Source: an uncultured Clostridium sp. (GTDB lineage: Bacteria > Bacillota > Clostridia > UBA1212 > UBA1255). From it: DNA of 25,775 nt. The stretch lies in NCBI GenBank assembly GCA_900543695.1, contig UQSG01000031.1, forward strand, positions 1 through 25,775, in the 5' to 3' direction. This document shows, piece by piece, positions 1 to 7,388 of this stretch (the stretch's first letter is position 1; the number at the start of each line of letters is the position of its first letter). A model generated the notes under the pieces. That model had not been told where the DNA came from. It searched no databases and worked only from the letters and a program-made list of their open reading frames with translations. The position numbers and the translations under genes were made by a program.

Positions 1-68
1 GCCTTGTTCCCGAATATATCGCCGAGAAGCCGAATCTGCGCTTCGTGAACATATAAATAATCTTTCAT
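1..68 (-). CDS. 5' end of an unrecognised gene, cut by the window edge
   Basis: An ATG at 66-68 (minus strand) opens a frame that stays open to position 1. It gives about 22 residues beginning MKDYLYVHEAQIRLLGDIFG. A GGTGA ribosome-binding-like sequence lies about 5 bases upstream of the ATG. I do not recognise the family from so short a piece. It lies just downstream of the PHP-domain fragment on the same strand and may share its transcript. Confidence 0.45.
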   Translation of the reverse strand, partial: MKDYLYVHEAQIRLLGDIFGNK

Positions 69-127
69 TTCAATCACCGCTTTTCAAGATATATTGAAAC
101 CCGCGTGTTGATACGCTTTTTACATTC

Positions 128-298
128 TTACGCCGAACACATAGCTTCCGGAAAAGCCTGTACACAGCCGTGATCCGCCAGACCGATTGCGGGGCAGCCC
201 CATGCTGCGGCGCGTTTGATGTATGCGCTGAAAGATGCGATACCGTCTGTTTCGAACATTTGGGTATGCATATGAAGTTCTGCCCGCTCTTTTGTCAT
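128..298 (-). pseudogene. PolC-like PHP domain fragment (56 aa)
   Basis: The 56-residue product matches the start of the PHP domain of PolC-type DNA polymerase III. It has ELHMHTQM (PolC usually ELHLHTKM), then TDGIASFSAYIKRAAAWG, then IGLADHGCVQAFPEA (PolC: ITDHGVVQAFPEA). After this motif the frame ends within four residues, so the rest of the PHP domain and all polymerase and exonuclease parts are missing. The ATG at 298 has a GGGAG ribosome binding site, so the fragment could still be translated. Full-length PolC exceeds 1,400 residues with PHP well inside the protein, so this is most likely a decayed PHP or PolC-like gene. A retained micro-gene is possible but less likely. Confidence 0.6.
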
Positions 299-382
299 CG
301 TTCTCGCTCCCTTTTCGGCAATTGTATATTGCAAAATACAAAAACACAAATAAAAATCAGATCTTTGGTTTTAAACAGACCG

Positions 383-595
383 CTATTTCAACGCGCTCCA
401 TTTTTCGTAATTCCTGCATTTCTGCCTGCAAGCGGGAAAGCCCTGTGTTACGGAGCTATAGGTTCCGGCATAGCATTTACCGTAATCCCCTGCACTGTTT
501 ACTTCAACAGAGTGTCCATTGTTCTTTACAGTGCGCTCCCCGCCCCAGTGGGCACAAGTTGCACATTTTTCATTGCTGCCTGGATATCTCGTCAT
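383..595 (-). CDS. small cysteine-rich protein (70 aa), unknown function
   Basis: The 70-residue product has five cysteines: C11 and C14 as a CxxC pair in KCATCAHWGGER, C41 in GKCY, and C56 and C60 in PACRQKC. It also has a conserved-looking NYEKW near the end. The spacing suggests a small metal-binding (probably zinc) fold; no catalytic motif is visible. The start at 595 has an excellent GAGGAG site 7 bases away, and that site begins right after the stop of the DFYGR-repeat gene (13 bases between genes). The two therefore almost surely form one transcript. No signal peptide or membrane segment is seen. Function unknown. Confidence 0.72.
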   Translation of the reverse strand: MTRYPGSNEKCATCAHWGGERTVKNNGHSVEVNSAGDYGKCYAGTYSSVTQGFPACRQKCRNYEKWSALK

Positions 596-608
596 ATTCT
601 TTCTCCTC

Positions 609-815
609 TCATTTTTCTGCGTTCAAAAGCATTGCCAGTTGATCGCCGGACGCAACGACACGACCGTAAAAATCGGTGGTTACATCGCGGCTTTTCTTAT
701 AGTACCCAAGCGGTCTGCCGTAGAAGTCCTTGATGGCCTTGTCGCCGTTGCTTTCTTCAACGACCGTTCCGATCACACGGCCGTAAAAGTCCTTGATATC
801 AGTTTTTTTCGCCAT
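609..815 (-). CDS. small DFYGR-repeat protein (68 aa)
   Basis: The product contains three copies of a short motif: DFYGRVIG (residues 9-16), DFYGRPLG (30-37) and DFYGRVVA (48-55). The linkers are charged, and the protein ends GDQLAMLLNAEK. The regular 18-21 residue spacing suggests small beta-hairpin units. I chose the ATG at 815 because GGAG lies 8 bases upstream; an earlier in-frame ATG would include upstream untranslated sequence. Similar DFYGR-type small proteins occur as hypotheticals in Clostridia (recollection). It is co-transcribed with the Cys-rich gene downstream. No catalytic site or export signal is visible. Function unknown. Confidence 0.75.
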   Translation of the reverse strand: MAKKTDIKDFYGRVIGTVVEESNGDKAIKDFYGRPLGYYKKSRDVTTDFYGRVVASGDQLAMLLNAEK

Positions 816-844
816 TTTGCTTTCTCCTTTCGTTCGTTTTCTGC

Positions 845-873
845 ATTGTAGCACGGCTTTTTTGAAAATTTAA
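845..873 (-). promoter_or_regulatory. candidate promoter for the DFYGR / Cys-rich gene pair
   Basis: On the minus strand an extended -10 (TGCTACAAT, core TACAAT at 845-850) lies 29 bases before the ATG. A weak -35, TTAAAT (868-873), sits 17 bases upstream. The -10 is good and the -35 poor. Confidence 0.45.
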
Positions 874-1120
874 GTAAAATGGCGATAAATTTGAAATTTT
901 TTTATTTATCGTTTTACAGGCAAGCGTTCATCGGCTTGCCGATGATTTCTTGCTGTTTTTTGCCTTTTTTCAGAATTGCTGTTCCCAAACGCTTTCTCTT
1001 AGTGGGGAGAAGTGAATACCCTTCTTACTGTACCTTGCTGCAAATGCTTTCAACAGTCACGAAAGCAGCATGATGAAGCAGTCATAAAACTGGCTGCTGT
1101 TAGTGAAATATTGGTAACTA
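874..1120. other. intergenic stretch without a supported gene
   Basis: The gap between the DFYGR gene and the sigma pseudogene (about 320 bases including the promoter and terminator) is AT-rich on its left side. A 64-codon plus-strand frame at 879-1073 lacks a ribosome binding site and recognisable protein character. I see no gene here. Confidence 0.5.
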
Positions 1121-1161
1121 AAACGCCGCCGAGAGTAAACCGTTAATGTTGTTCTCGGCGG
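1121..1161 (-). terminator. intrinsic terminator after the sigma pseudogene
   Basis: A perfect 9-bp stem (CCGCCGAGA at 1126-1134 with TCTCGGCGG at 1153-1161) encloses an 18-base loop. On the minus strand it is followed by CGTTTT. It lies directly downstream of the stop at 1177. Confidence 0.7.
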
Positions 1162-1176
1162 TTTATTGTTTGAAAT

Positions 1177-2651
1177 TTATTCTTCGTACACCAACACAAC
1201 AGGCGGACAACAATAATATACATTCTTTAGATGCAATCCCCTGCCATATGCTTCACGTACAATAGACATAACAAAATAAGCCGTTGCTTCCATGTATCTA
1301 AAAAGCTCAGGAACAGATGTCAGGTGTTTGTGAACAGGAGTTTTCAAAGAAGTAATAAAAGTCGCATATTCTTCCCCTATCGCCAGTTTTATTTCTTCAG
1401 TCGCGTTTTTAATCAATGCACACATATCATCATAATCGGTTTTCTTCAATACGGGGATCTTTACGCATAACTTATCCTCAGCACGTCCTATTACACCCAG
1501 CTGTTCAAGCGTGGGGATATAAGAAATAAATTCGTTCGGGATGTCCAATGTTTCAAATGAAACGCCGTCGTAAATACTCCACAGCAGCGGAATGATATGC
1601 TTGAAATACAGCTCATATGCGCCTCCGAAGCGATGAGGACTATCCCATAGCGTGGTGTCAAATTCATAAAAGCGGATACGCTTTGCTCGTCCAACAGATA
1701 CTGCTTCCGATGTGCGATGACCTCCGTGTATGCAGTACTCAGACGCGTTCATATACTCCTTCGTATTATATCCGGCCTCAAATGCAATTGCCTGAGCAAG
1801 CCACCAGCCGCCGTCCTTCCGCTTCGGAAACCTGGGAGATTCAAGCTTGCCGGTTCCAAAATGCCGGAAATCCTGTAAAGCCTTCAAAACGGCATATCTG
1901 TCAAGCTTCGTCCTTTCCTCGGCATCCATGTTTTGTACGAAATCCATTTTGGAAATCATATCGGACGTTTTTTCAACAATGCTCCATATCGTATCAAAGT
2001 GTTTGTGTACAAAATTTTTCTGTGCTTCGAAATTTTTTAGAATATCCTGTGCCTTACTGGTAATGAAATCGGAATACGCCTTGCCGCTATCCATCTGTAC
2101 CATCAGCTCGCCGTCTACGAGTTTTCTGACGATCGGCTCAATGTAAGCGGCAGGAATACCGATTGCTTTGGAAAGATCACTGATCGTTATAGGCTTATCA
2201 TAGGCAAGAATCAAAAGATTCTGTGCAATCAAATCCCCTTCAACAGGGGATATCGGCTCTCCCTTAAGTCCCTCCGAGCCGCCGAAAGAAAGATTTAATC
2301 TTCCGGGCAAATAGTTTTCTCCTGTTTCCATAGCTTCAAGTCCTTTCTTCATTTGACTACGACCGGCAGACAAACGGCTTTTCACTGTACCTACGGGGAT
2401 ATCAAGCTCTCATCTAAACACACTGTGATGGGAGAACGGTTTTTTTTACGGAGATTATCATTGTGCTTATGGTAAAGTGTGTTGACAAGCCAAGTCTTGG
2501 GATGTTCTATCGTTCCGCCTCTGTACATATAGGCAAAAGCCGCGAGCATGGTGTCACCCACAAGATCTTCCGCATCAGCTTGCGAATTACATTTTGACGC
2601 CGCAAGTCGCATCAGATAATCATAATATTGAATGATTTCATCGTTTTTCAT
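1177..2651 (-). pseudogene. ECF-type sigma factor with C-terminal extension, broken by internal deletion and frameshift
   Basis: Two consecutive minus-strand frames look like one gene. The first (2651 to 2391) begins MKNDEIIQYYDYLMRLA and has sigma region 2 features: NSQADAEDLVGDTMLAAF and HPKTWLVNTLYHKHNDNLRKK. It ends at a TAG after DESLISP. The second frame (1177-2385 plus a few upstream codons) resumes with DIPVGTVKSRLSAGR, the end of the region 4 recognition helix. It continues into a roughly 390-residue extension containing a winged-helix-like piece (ITISDLSKAIGIPAAYIEPIVRKL). The linker and first part of region 4 (about 60-70 residues) are missing and the frame changes at 2386-2400. 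The promoter-binding HTH is therefore incomplete. The downstream frame could start at a GTG (2385), but no ribosome binding site is evident. Confidence 0.8.
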
Positions 2652-2738
2652 ATTTCATCCTGCTTTCCGGAATGCTTTTGAACGTTCTCCCATATAGTCG
2701 TAATGATTCGTTTTTGGTTTGGAGGATAAAAGATATTG

Positions 2739-2783
2739 TTATATCATAAATCGGTTCGTCTTGGATGCTTTTTTCGTCTTCAT
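2739..2783 (-). CDS. possible 14-codon leader peptide or gene remnant
   Basis: An ATG at 2783 is preceded by a near-perfect AAAGGAG about 7 bases upstream. It opens a short, very basic frame, MKTKKASKTNRFMI, ending at TAA. The strong ribosome binding site is the only support. It lies 88 bases upstream of the sigma pseudogene on the same strand. It may be the head of a deleted gene or a leader peptide. A 7-bp hairpin (2807-2827) lies just upstream of its ribosome binding site. Confidence 0.25.
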   Translation of the reverse strand: MKTKKASKTNRFMI

Positions 2784-2891
2784 TTCAAAGCTCCTTTATG
2801 TCCGGAACTTCTTTGGAACGAAGAAGTGGCCGTATAGAGCGACTAGCTCTGTGCTGCCGCAAATAAAGGACTTACGTATTAGCGTTTAAGA

Positions 2892-2939
2892 AAACAACAA
2901 GCCCGAACGTTTCACCGATCGGTAAAAGGTTCGGGCTTG
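2892..2939 (-). terminator. intrinsic terminator of tRNA-Leu
   Basis: An 11-bp perfect stem (CAAGCCCGAAC at 2898-2908 with GTTCGGGCTTG at 2929-2939) is followed on the minus strand by TTGTTTTCTT. It begins 8 bases after the encoded CCA end of the tRNA. The loop contains a second palindrome, ACCGATCGGT (2914-2923). Confidence 0.85.
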
Positions 2940-2946
2940 AATGCTT

Positions 2947-3031
2947 TGGTGCCGGTGGCCGGACTCGAACCGGCACGGATCGCTCCGCGTGATTTTGAGT
3001 CACGTGCGTCTGCCAATTTCGCCACACCGGC
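2947..3031 (-). tRNA. tRNA-Leu (anticodon CAA)
   Basis: The minus strand folds as a class II tRNA. The acceptor stem is GCCGGTG (3031-3025) with CACCGGC (2957-2951), followed by discriminator A and an encoded CCA (2949-2947). The anticodon arm CGTGA-CTCAAAA-TCACG gives anticodon CAA. A long variable arm follows, then the T arm GCCGG-TTCGAGT-CCGGC. The total is 85 nt including CCA. It reads UUG leucine codons. Confidence 0.95.
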
Positions 3032-3135
3032 ATGCATCAGAAACAGAAAACGTGTGTATTATACAATAAATTCCTTCTCCGCGCAACAGGAAATTCCGGA
3101 AAGAAAACAGCTCGGATGAATAGAAATTTATATAG

Positions 3136-3164
3136 TGTAAAATTTTACAGTATATGATATCATA
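3136..3164. promoter_or_regulatory. two adjacent perfect palindromes between tRNA-Leu and the glycosyltransferase
   Basis: TGTAAAATTTTACA (3136-3149) and TATGATATCATA (3153-3164) are perfect palindromes 3 bases apart. They lie 19 bases before the glycosyltransferase ATG, in the gap between two divergent genes. Their position suits an operator, or an AT-rich promoter core serving either side. No clear -35/-10 pair could be assigned. Confidence 0.4.
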
Positions 3165-3182
3165 GTCCGCGGAGGGTGAAAT

Positions 3183-4379
3183 ATGCAGCAGAATACGATA
3201 CAGAAAATGAAAATATTATTGATCTCCGATCAATTTTACTCCGCAAACAACGGAATGACGATTTCCGGACGGCGTTTTGCAAAAACGCTGATCCGACACG
3301 GGCACAGCGTACGCGTCGTAAGCACAGATCCGGAAGGCAGGGCTGTCGAATTCTGGAATACAGACGGACCGGAGAATGCAGAAGCCTCCGCAAATCTCTC
3401 CTATATCATGAAAAAGCAATATATCCCCATATTCGACAAATTGGTAAGCTCCCAAGGGATGACCTTCGCAAAGCCGGATGACCGGAAGCTGGAAAAGGCC
3501 GTAGAATGGGCAGACGTAATTCATATTTTAGTTCCGTTCGCGCTGTCCCATCACGTAATCAAAATTGCCCGTGAGAAGGGAAAGCCCTTTACAGCCGCTT
3601 TTCACGTGCAGCCGGAAAACATCACGGCCTCCATCCACATGCGGCATCTGCAGCTCATAAACAAGGGAATTTACCGCTGGTTCCGCCATTACATATACAA
3701 ATATTGCGAATATGTGCATTGCCCCAGCAAATTTATCGCAAATGAGCTGAAAAAGAACGGTTACCAGAACAGGCTCATCGTGATATCCAACGGAATCGAT
3801 CCTGATTTTACTTACCGGAAAAAGGAAAAGCCGCATGAAATATCCGACCGGTATATTATATTAATGATCGGAAGACTTTCGATTGAAAAGAGACAGGACG
3901 TCCTGATAAAAGCCGTCGCCGAATCGCGATACCGCAATAAAATACTGCTGATGCTTGCCGGCCAGGGGCCGTGCAGAGAGCGCCTGCTGCGCCTGGCCAA
4001 AAAGAAAAAAATCGACATGGTCATCGATTTCTATGAGAAAAAGGATCTGCTGGATCTCATCGCGATCAGCGATCTCTATGTCCATGCCGCGGACATGGAA
4101 ATTGAAGCCATGTCGTGTATGGAGGCATTTGCGGCAGGGCTCGTGCCCGTAATCTCCAACAGCAGCAAGTCTGCGACGCCGCAGTTTGCACTTGACGAAA
4201 GAAGCCTGTTTCGGGCAGGCGACAGCAGCGATCTTGCGAAAAAGATCGACTACTGGATCGAGCATGAAGACGAAAAGAAAAAAATGGAATACGAATACAG
4301 CAGCGCCGCCCGGAAATATAGCCTGGACGACTGTGTAAGGCAGGCAGAAGAAATGTTTTCAAAAGCCGCCCGTTTATAA
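3183..4379 (+). CDS. glycosyltransferase family 4 (GT4)
   Basis: The 398-residue protein has the GT-B layout. The N-terminal Rossmann half begins MKILLISDQFYSANNGMTISGRRFAKTLIRHGH, a typical GT4 acceptor-side start. The C-terminal half has IGRLSIEKRQDVLIKAV and LAGQGP, then the EX7E-like motif around EAMSCMEAFAAGLVPVIS, which contacts the nucleotide-sugar donor. GT4 enzymes are retaining transferases acting on lipids or glycans at the cytoplasmic face of the membrane; the best fit is a glycolipid or surface-glycan enzyme, but the substrate cannot be read. The start at 3183 has GGAGGGTG 7 bases upstream; MKILLIS at 3210 is an alternative start without a better site. It is separated from fucO by 129 bases with a likely promoter, so it is probably monocistronic. 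Confidence 0.88.
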   Translation: MQQNTIQKMKILLISDQFYSANNGMTISGRRFAKTLIRHGHSVRVVSTDPEGRAVEFWNTDGPENAEASANLSYIMKKQYIPIFDKLVSSQGMTFAKPDDRKLEKAVEWADVIHILVPFALSHHVIKIAREKGKPFTAAFHVQPENITASIHMRHLQLINKGIYRWFRHYIYKYCEYVHCPSKFIANELKKNGYQNRLIVISNGIDPDFTYRKKEKPHEISDRYIILMIGRLSIEKRQDVLIKAVAESRYRNKILLMLAGQGPCRERLLRLAKKKKIDMVIDFYEKKDLLDLIAISDLYVHAADMEIEAMSCMEAFAAGLVPVISNSSKSATPQFALDERSLFRAGDSSDLAKKIDYWIEHEDEKKKMEYEYSSAARKYSLDDCVRQAEEMFSKAARL

Positions 4380-4410
4380 TACCCTCGAAGGCTTTCGCGG
4401 GAAAATGGAT

Positions 4411-4439
4411 TTCACTTTTCTGCGAAATTATGCTAAACT
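4411..4439 (+). promoter_or_regulatory. candidate promoter for fucO and the genes behind it
   Basis: TTCACT (4411-4416) and TAAACT (4434-4439) are separated by 17 bases, giving four of six consensus matches at each element. A short hairpin (GGCCTG/CAGGCC, 4447-4462) follows in the untranslated leader. It lacks a T-tract, so it is not a terminator. Confidence 0.4.
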
Positions 4440-4508
4440 ATGAAAAGGCCTGCTGGCAGGCCGGAAACGCTTTACAAAAATATTTGCGGACAAGAAAGGG
4501 GTTTTATT

Positions 4509-5657
4509 ATGTCAAACAGATTTGTATTGAATGAAACGTCATATCACGGCGCAGGTGCCATTCAAAACATTCCCGAAGAAATCAAAGGCAGAGGATTTCA
4601 GAAGGTTTTTCTGGCCTCCGATCCGGATCTGATCAAATTCGGCGTGACAAAAAAGGTAACCGACCTGTTGGACAAGGCCGGAATTGCCTATGAAATTTTT
4701 TCCGAAATCAAACCCAATCCGACAATTGAAAACGTACAGCACGGCGTGGAAGCATTTAAGAAAATGGGCGCTGACTGCATCGTTGCCATCGGCGGCGGTT
4801 CTTCCATGGATACTGCAAAAGCAGTAGGAATCATCATTAAAAATCCGGAATTTTCCGATGTAAGAAGTCTGGAAGGTACGGCGCCTACGAAGAACAAAGC
4901 CGTTCCGATCATCGCGGTGCCGACCACTGCCGGTACGGCGGCGGAAGTCACGATCAATTACGTCATCACGGATACCGAAAAGAACCGGAAGATGGTGTGC
5001 GTCGACGTACACGACATTCCTGTAATCGCCGTTGTGGATCCGGACATGATGTCCACAATGCCGAAGGGCCTGACGGCTGCGACAGGTATGGACGCGCTGA
5101 CGCATGCAATCGAAGGCTATATCACGAAGGGCGCTTGGGAGCTTTCGGACATGTTCCATCTGAAGGCAATTGAAATCATTGCCAAATCCTTAAGAGGCGC
5201 CGTCGCGAATACGAAGGAAGGACGCGAAGGAATGGCGCTCGGTCAGTACGTCGCAGGCATGGGCTTTTCCAACGTAGGACTGGGCATCGTACACTCCATG
5301 GCGCATCCGCTTGGCGCTTTATACGATACTCCCCACGGTGTCGCAAACGCAATCATCCTGCCGACCGTCATGGAATACAACGCGCCGGCTACGGGAGAAA
5401 AATATAAATATATTGCGCAGGCAATGGGCGTCAAGGGTACAGACGGCATGACGCAGGAGGAGTACAGAAAAGCGGCAATCGACGCAGTGAAGCAGCTTTC
5501 CAAAGACGTCGGAATTCCGGAGAATCTGAAAGAGATCGTAAAGCCCGAAGACATTCCCTTCCTCTCCCGTTCCGCATATGACGACGCGTGCCGTCCGGGA
5601 AATCCGAGAGACACGAGCGTGGAAGAAATCGCAGAGCTCTACAAATCGCTGTTATAA
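4509..5657 (+). CDS. fucO: lactaldehyde reductase / iron-containing alcohol dehydrogenase, FucO type
   Basis: The 382-residue protein aligns along its whole length with E. coli FucO (L-1,2-propanediol oxidoreductase) as I recall it. Shared blocks include the NAD-binding GGGSSMDTAKAVG (FucO: GGGSPQDTCKAIG), VPTTAGTAAEVTINYVITD, ATGMDALTHAIEGYITKGAWELSD, MALGQYVAGMGFSNVGLG, and the metal-site region HSMAHPLGALYDTPHGVANA. It would reduce lactaldehyde to 1,2-propanediol with NADH during fermentation of fucose or rhamnose, though other short aldehydes are possible. I chose the ATG at 4509 because AAAGGGG lies upstream and it matches the family N-terminus; an ATG at 4440 would add 23 unrelated residues. 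No fucose or rhamnose pathway genes are adjacent. A response regulator follows after 9 bases. Confidence 0.9.
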   Translation: MSNRFVLNETSYHGAGAIQNIPEEIKGRGFQKVFLASDPDLIKFGVTKKVTDLLDKAGIAYEIFSEIKPNPTIENVQHGVEAFKKMGADCIVAIGGGSSMDTAKAVGIIIKNPEFSDVRSLEGTAPTKNKAVPIIAVPTTAGTAAEVTINYVITDTEKNRKMVCVDVHDIPVIAVVDPDMMSTMPKGLTAATGMDALTHAIEGYITKGAWELSDMFHLKAIEIIAKSLRGAVANTKEGREGMALGQYVAGMGFSNVGLGIVHSMAHPLGALYDTPHGVANAIILPTVMEYNAPATGEKYKYIAQAMGVKGTDGMTQEEYRKAAIDAVKQLSKDVGIPENLKEIVKPEDIPFLSRSAYDDACRPGNPRDTSVEEIAELYKSLL

Positions 5658-5666
5658 GAGCAAAGC

Positions 5667-6335
5667 ATGGCCAATATTCTGATTGTAGAAGACGATAAAG
5701 ATATCGTAACGAATCTTGCCGCATTTCTGCGATCCGAAGGCTTTTCTGCGGATTCGGCGGCAGAGCCCGGCGAGGCGGTCCGTAAAATGAAGGAGCAGCA
5801 GTTTGATTTGCTGCTCCTTGATGTTTCTCTGCAAAACGGGAACGGATTCGCACTATGTCGGGAAATTCGCGAATACAGCGATATGCCCATTATTTTTCTT
5901 ACCGCTTCGGGCGATGAGTTCAGCGTCGTAACGGGGTTCGAGCTCGGCGCAGACGATTATATCAATAAGCCCTTTCGTCCGCGCGAGCTCGTTTCACGGA
6001 TCAATAATGTCCTGCGCAGGCGCGGCGGCCCGCAGACACAGCAGATTGCATATGAGGGCGTCTGCGTAGATCCCGTCCGCGCCGCCGTCTATAAAAATGG
6101 AAATGAAATTTTTTTATCCGCGCTGGAATATAGATTATTGCTGGTGTTTTTCCAGCATAAGGGCGCCGTTCTTTCCCGTGCAAAGCTGCTGGAGGAAATT
6201 TGGGACGCCGCAGGTGATTTTGTAAACGACAACACGCTCACGGTCTATATCAAACGGCTTCGCGATAAAATCGAGGACGATCCGCAAAATCCGACGATCA
6301 TCAAAACCGTCCGGGGAATCGGCTATAAACTCTGA
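5667..6335 (+). CDS. OmpR/PhoB-family response regulator
   Basis: The 222-residue protein has an N-terminal receiver: acidic pair E8-D9-D10, phospho-acceptor D52 in LLLLDVS, T79 and K101 in NKPF. A C-terminal winged-helix DNA-binding domain follows, with SALEYRLLLVFFQHKGAVLSR and TVYIKRLRDKIEDDP, ending in TVRGIGYKL. It is a complete, canonical transcription regulator, phosphorylated by the kinase encoded 33 bases downstream. The start lies 9 bases after the fucO stop and has only a weak ribosome binding site, so translation may be coupled to fucO. The natural target is the operon it heads (hydrolase, acyltransferase, DUF6320), but that is inference. Confidence 0.93.
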   Translation: MANILIVEDDKDIVTNLAAFLRSEGFSADSAAEPGEAVRKMKEQQFDLLLLDVSLQNGNGFALCREIREYSDMPIIFLTASGDEFSVVTGFELGADDYINKPFRPRELVSRINNVLRRRGGPQTQQIAYEGVCVDPVRAAVYKNGNEIFLSALEYRLLLVFFQHKGAVLSRAKLLEEIWDAAGDFVNDNTLTVYIKRLRDKIEDDPQNPTIIKTVRGIGYKL

Positions 6336-6368
6336 GCTTTCATACAATTGCTTCAAAGGAAGGCGGAA

Positions 6369-7388
6369 ATGGCTTTTTTTAGAAATCCGGAAATCAAGAA
6401 GACGTTCCTTTTATTTTCGGTCCTTGCCGCAGGCTCTGCGGCAGCCGCCGCATTGCTGATATCCCCGCTTGCCGCTGTCGCTGCTGCGGCGCTCTGCGTG
6501 ATATATGCTTCGATTCATTTTACCATCACATATCTGCGCTATAAAAAAATTGCGGCGCTTTCCCTTCAGATCGACGGTCTGCTGCACGGCGATTCGGAGC
6601 TCCGAATCGATGCATGCTCCGAGGGCGAGCTTTCGGTTCTGCAATGCGAAATCGGGAAAATGACAGTGCGTCTTCGCCAGCAGGCCGAAGCGCTCCAGAA
6701 CGATAAGATCTTTCTTGCCGATTCGATCGCTGATATTTCGCATCAGATCCGGACGCCATTGACATCTGTAAATATTATCGTTTCGATGCTTGGAGAGGAA
6801 CAGCTCTCCGTCCGGCGCCGGATCGAACTGACGCGGGATCTCAAACAGCTTTTGTTCCGGATCGACTGGCTCATTACGACGCTTCTGAAGCTCTCTCGGC
6901 TGGATGCCGGTACGGTGCAGTTTCAGAATTCCAAGCTTTCGGTCCGAACGCTGGCGGAAAAAGCGGCGGAACCGCTGGCGGTGCCAATGGAGCTGAAGAA
7001 TCAGAAATTCCTCTGCCGCATAGACGAATCCGTGTCCTTCCGCGGAGATCTGGCCTGGACCGCAGAAGCGCTCGGGAATATTATAAAAAACTGTATGGAG
7101 CATACGCCGGAGGACGGCAGCGGAAGGATCGAGATTGACGCCGAGGAAAACGCCGTTTTCACCCGCATCACAGTAAAGGATAACGGAAGCGGAATCGCAC
7201 CGGAAGATCTCCCACATGTCTTCGAGCGCTTTTACAAAGGCAGAAATTCCTCCGACAGCAGTTTCGGGATCGGTCTGGCGCTTGCCAGAATGATTGTCCG
7301 CAGTCAAAACGGCACGCTGAAGGCGGAAAATAATCAAAACGGCGTCGGAGCCTCTTTTACAATGAAATTTTACAAGGGAGACATCTGA
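6369..7388 (+). CDS. membrane sensor histidine kinase
   Basis: The 339-residue protein has two hydrophobic segments (about residues 12-31 and 33-56) with almost no outside loop. A HAMP-like linker follows, then the dimerisation/phospho-acceptor helix with H125 in IADISHQIRTPLTS. The ATPase domain shows an N-box (NIIKNCMEHTP), G1 box (DNGSGIAPEDLPHVFERFYKG) and G2 box (GIGLALA). The tiny extracytoplasmic part fits intramembrane-sensing kinases, which often respond to envelope stress or partner membrane proteins. I chose the ATG at 6369 (AAGGAAGGCGG upstream) over a TTG at 6348. Its stop overlaps the ATG of the hydrolase by one base (TGATG), so the two are translationally coupled. Confidence 0.92.
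   Translation: MAFFRNPEIKKTFLLFSVLAAGSAAAAALLISPLAAVAAAALCVIYASIHFTITYLRYKKIAALSLQIDGLLHGDSELRIDACSEGELSVLQCEIGKMTVRLRQQAEALQNDKIFLADSIADISHQIRTPLTSVNIIVSMLGEEQLSVRRRIELTRDLKQLLFRIDWLITTLLKLSRLDAGTVQFQNSKLSVRTLAEKAAEPLAVPMELKNQKFLCRIDESVSFRGDLAWTAEALGNIIKNCMEHTPEDGSGRIEIDAEENAVFTRITVKDNGSGIAPEDLPHVFERFYKGRNSSDSSFGIGLALARMIVRSQNGTLKAENNQNGVGASFTMKFYKGDI

Noticed and set aside
170..851. Long plus-strand open frames over the left-end region
   Set aside because: They lie opposite the well-supported minus-strand small genes, lack ribosome binding sites and have no domain-like sequence.
879..1073. 64-codon plus-strand frame in the gap
   Set aside because: No ribosome binding site and no recognisable protein pattern; treated as chance.
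4382..4462. Terminator after the glycosyltransferase
   Set aside because: Two short hairpins (4382-4400, 4447-4462) are present but neither has a T-tract.
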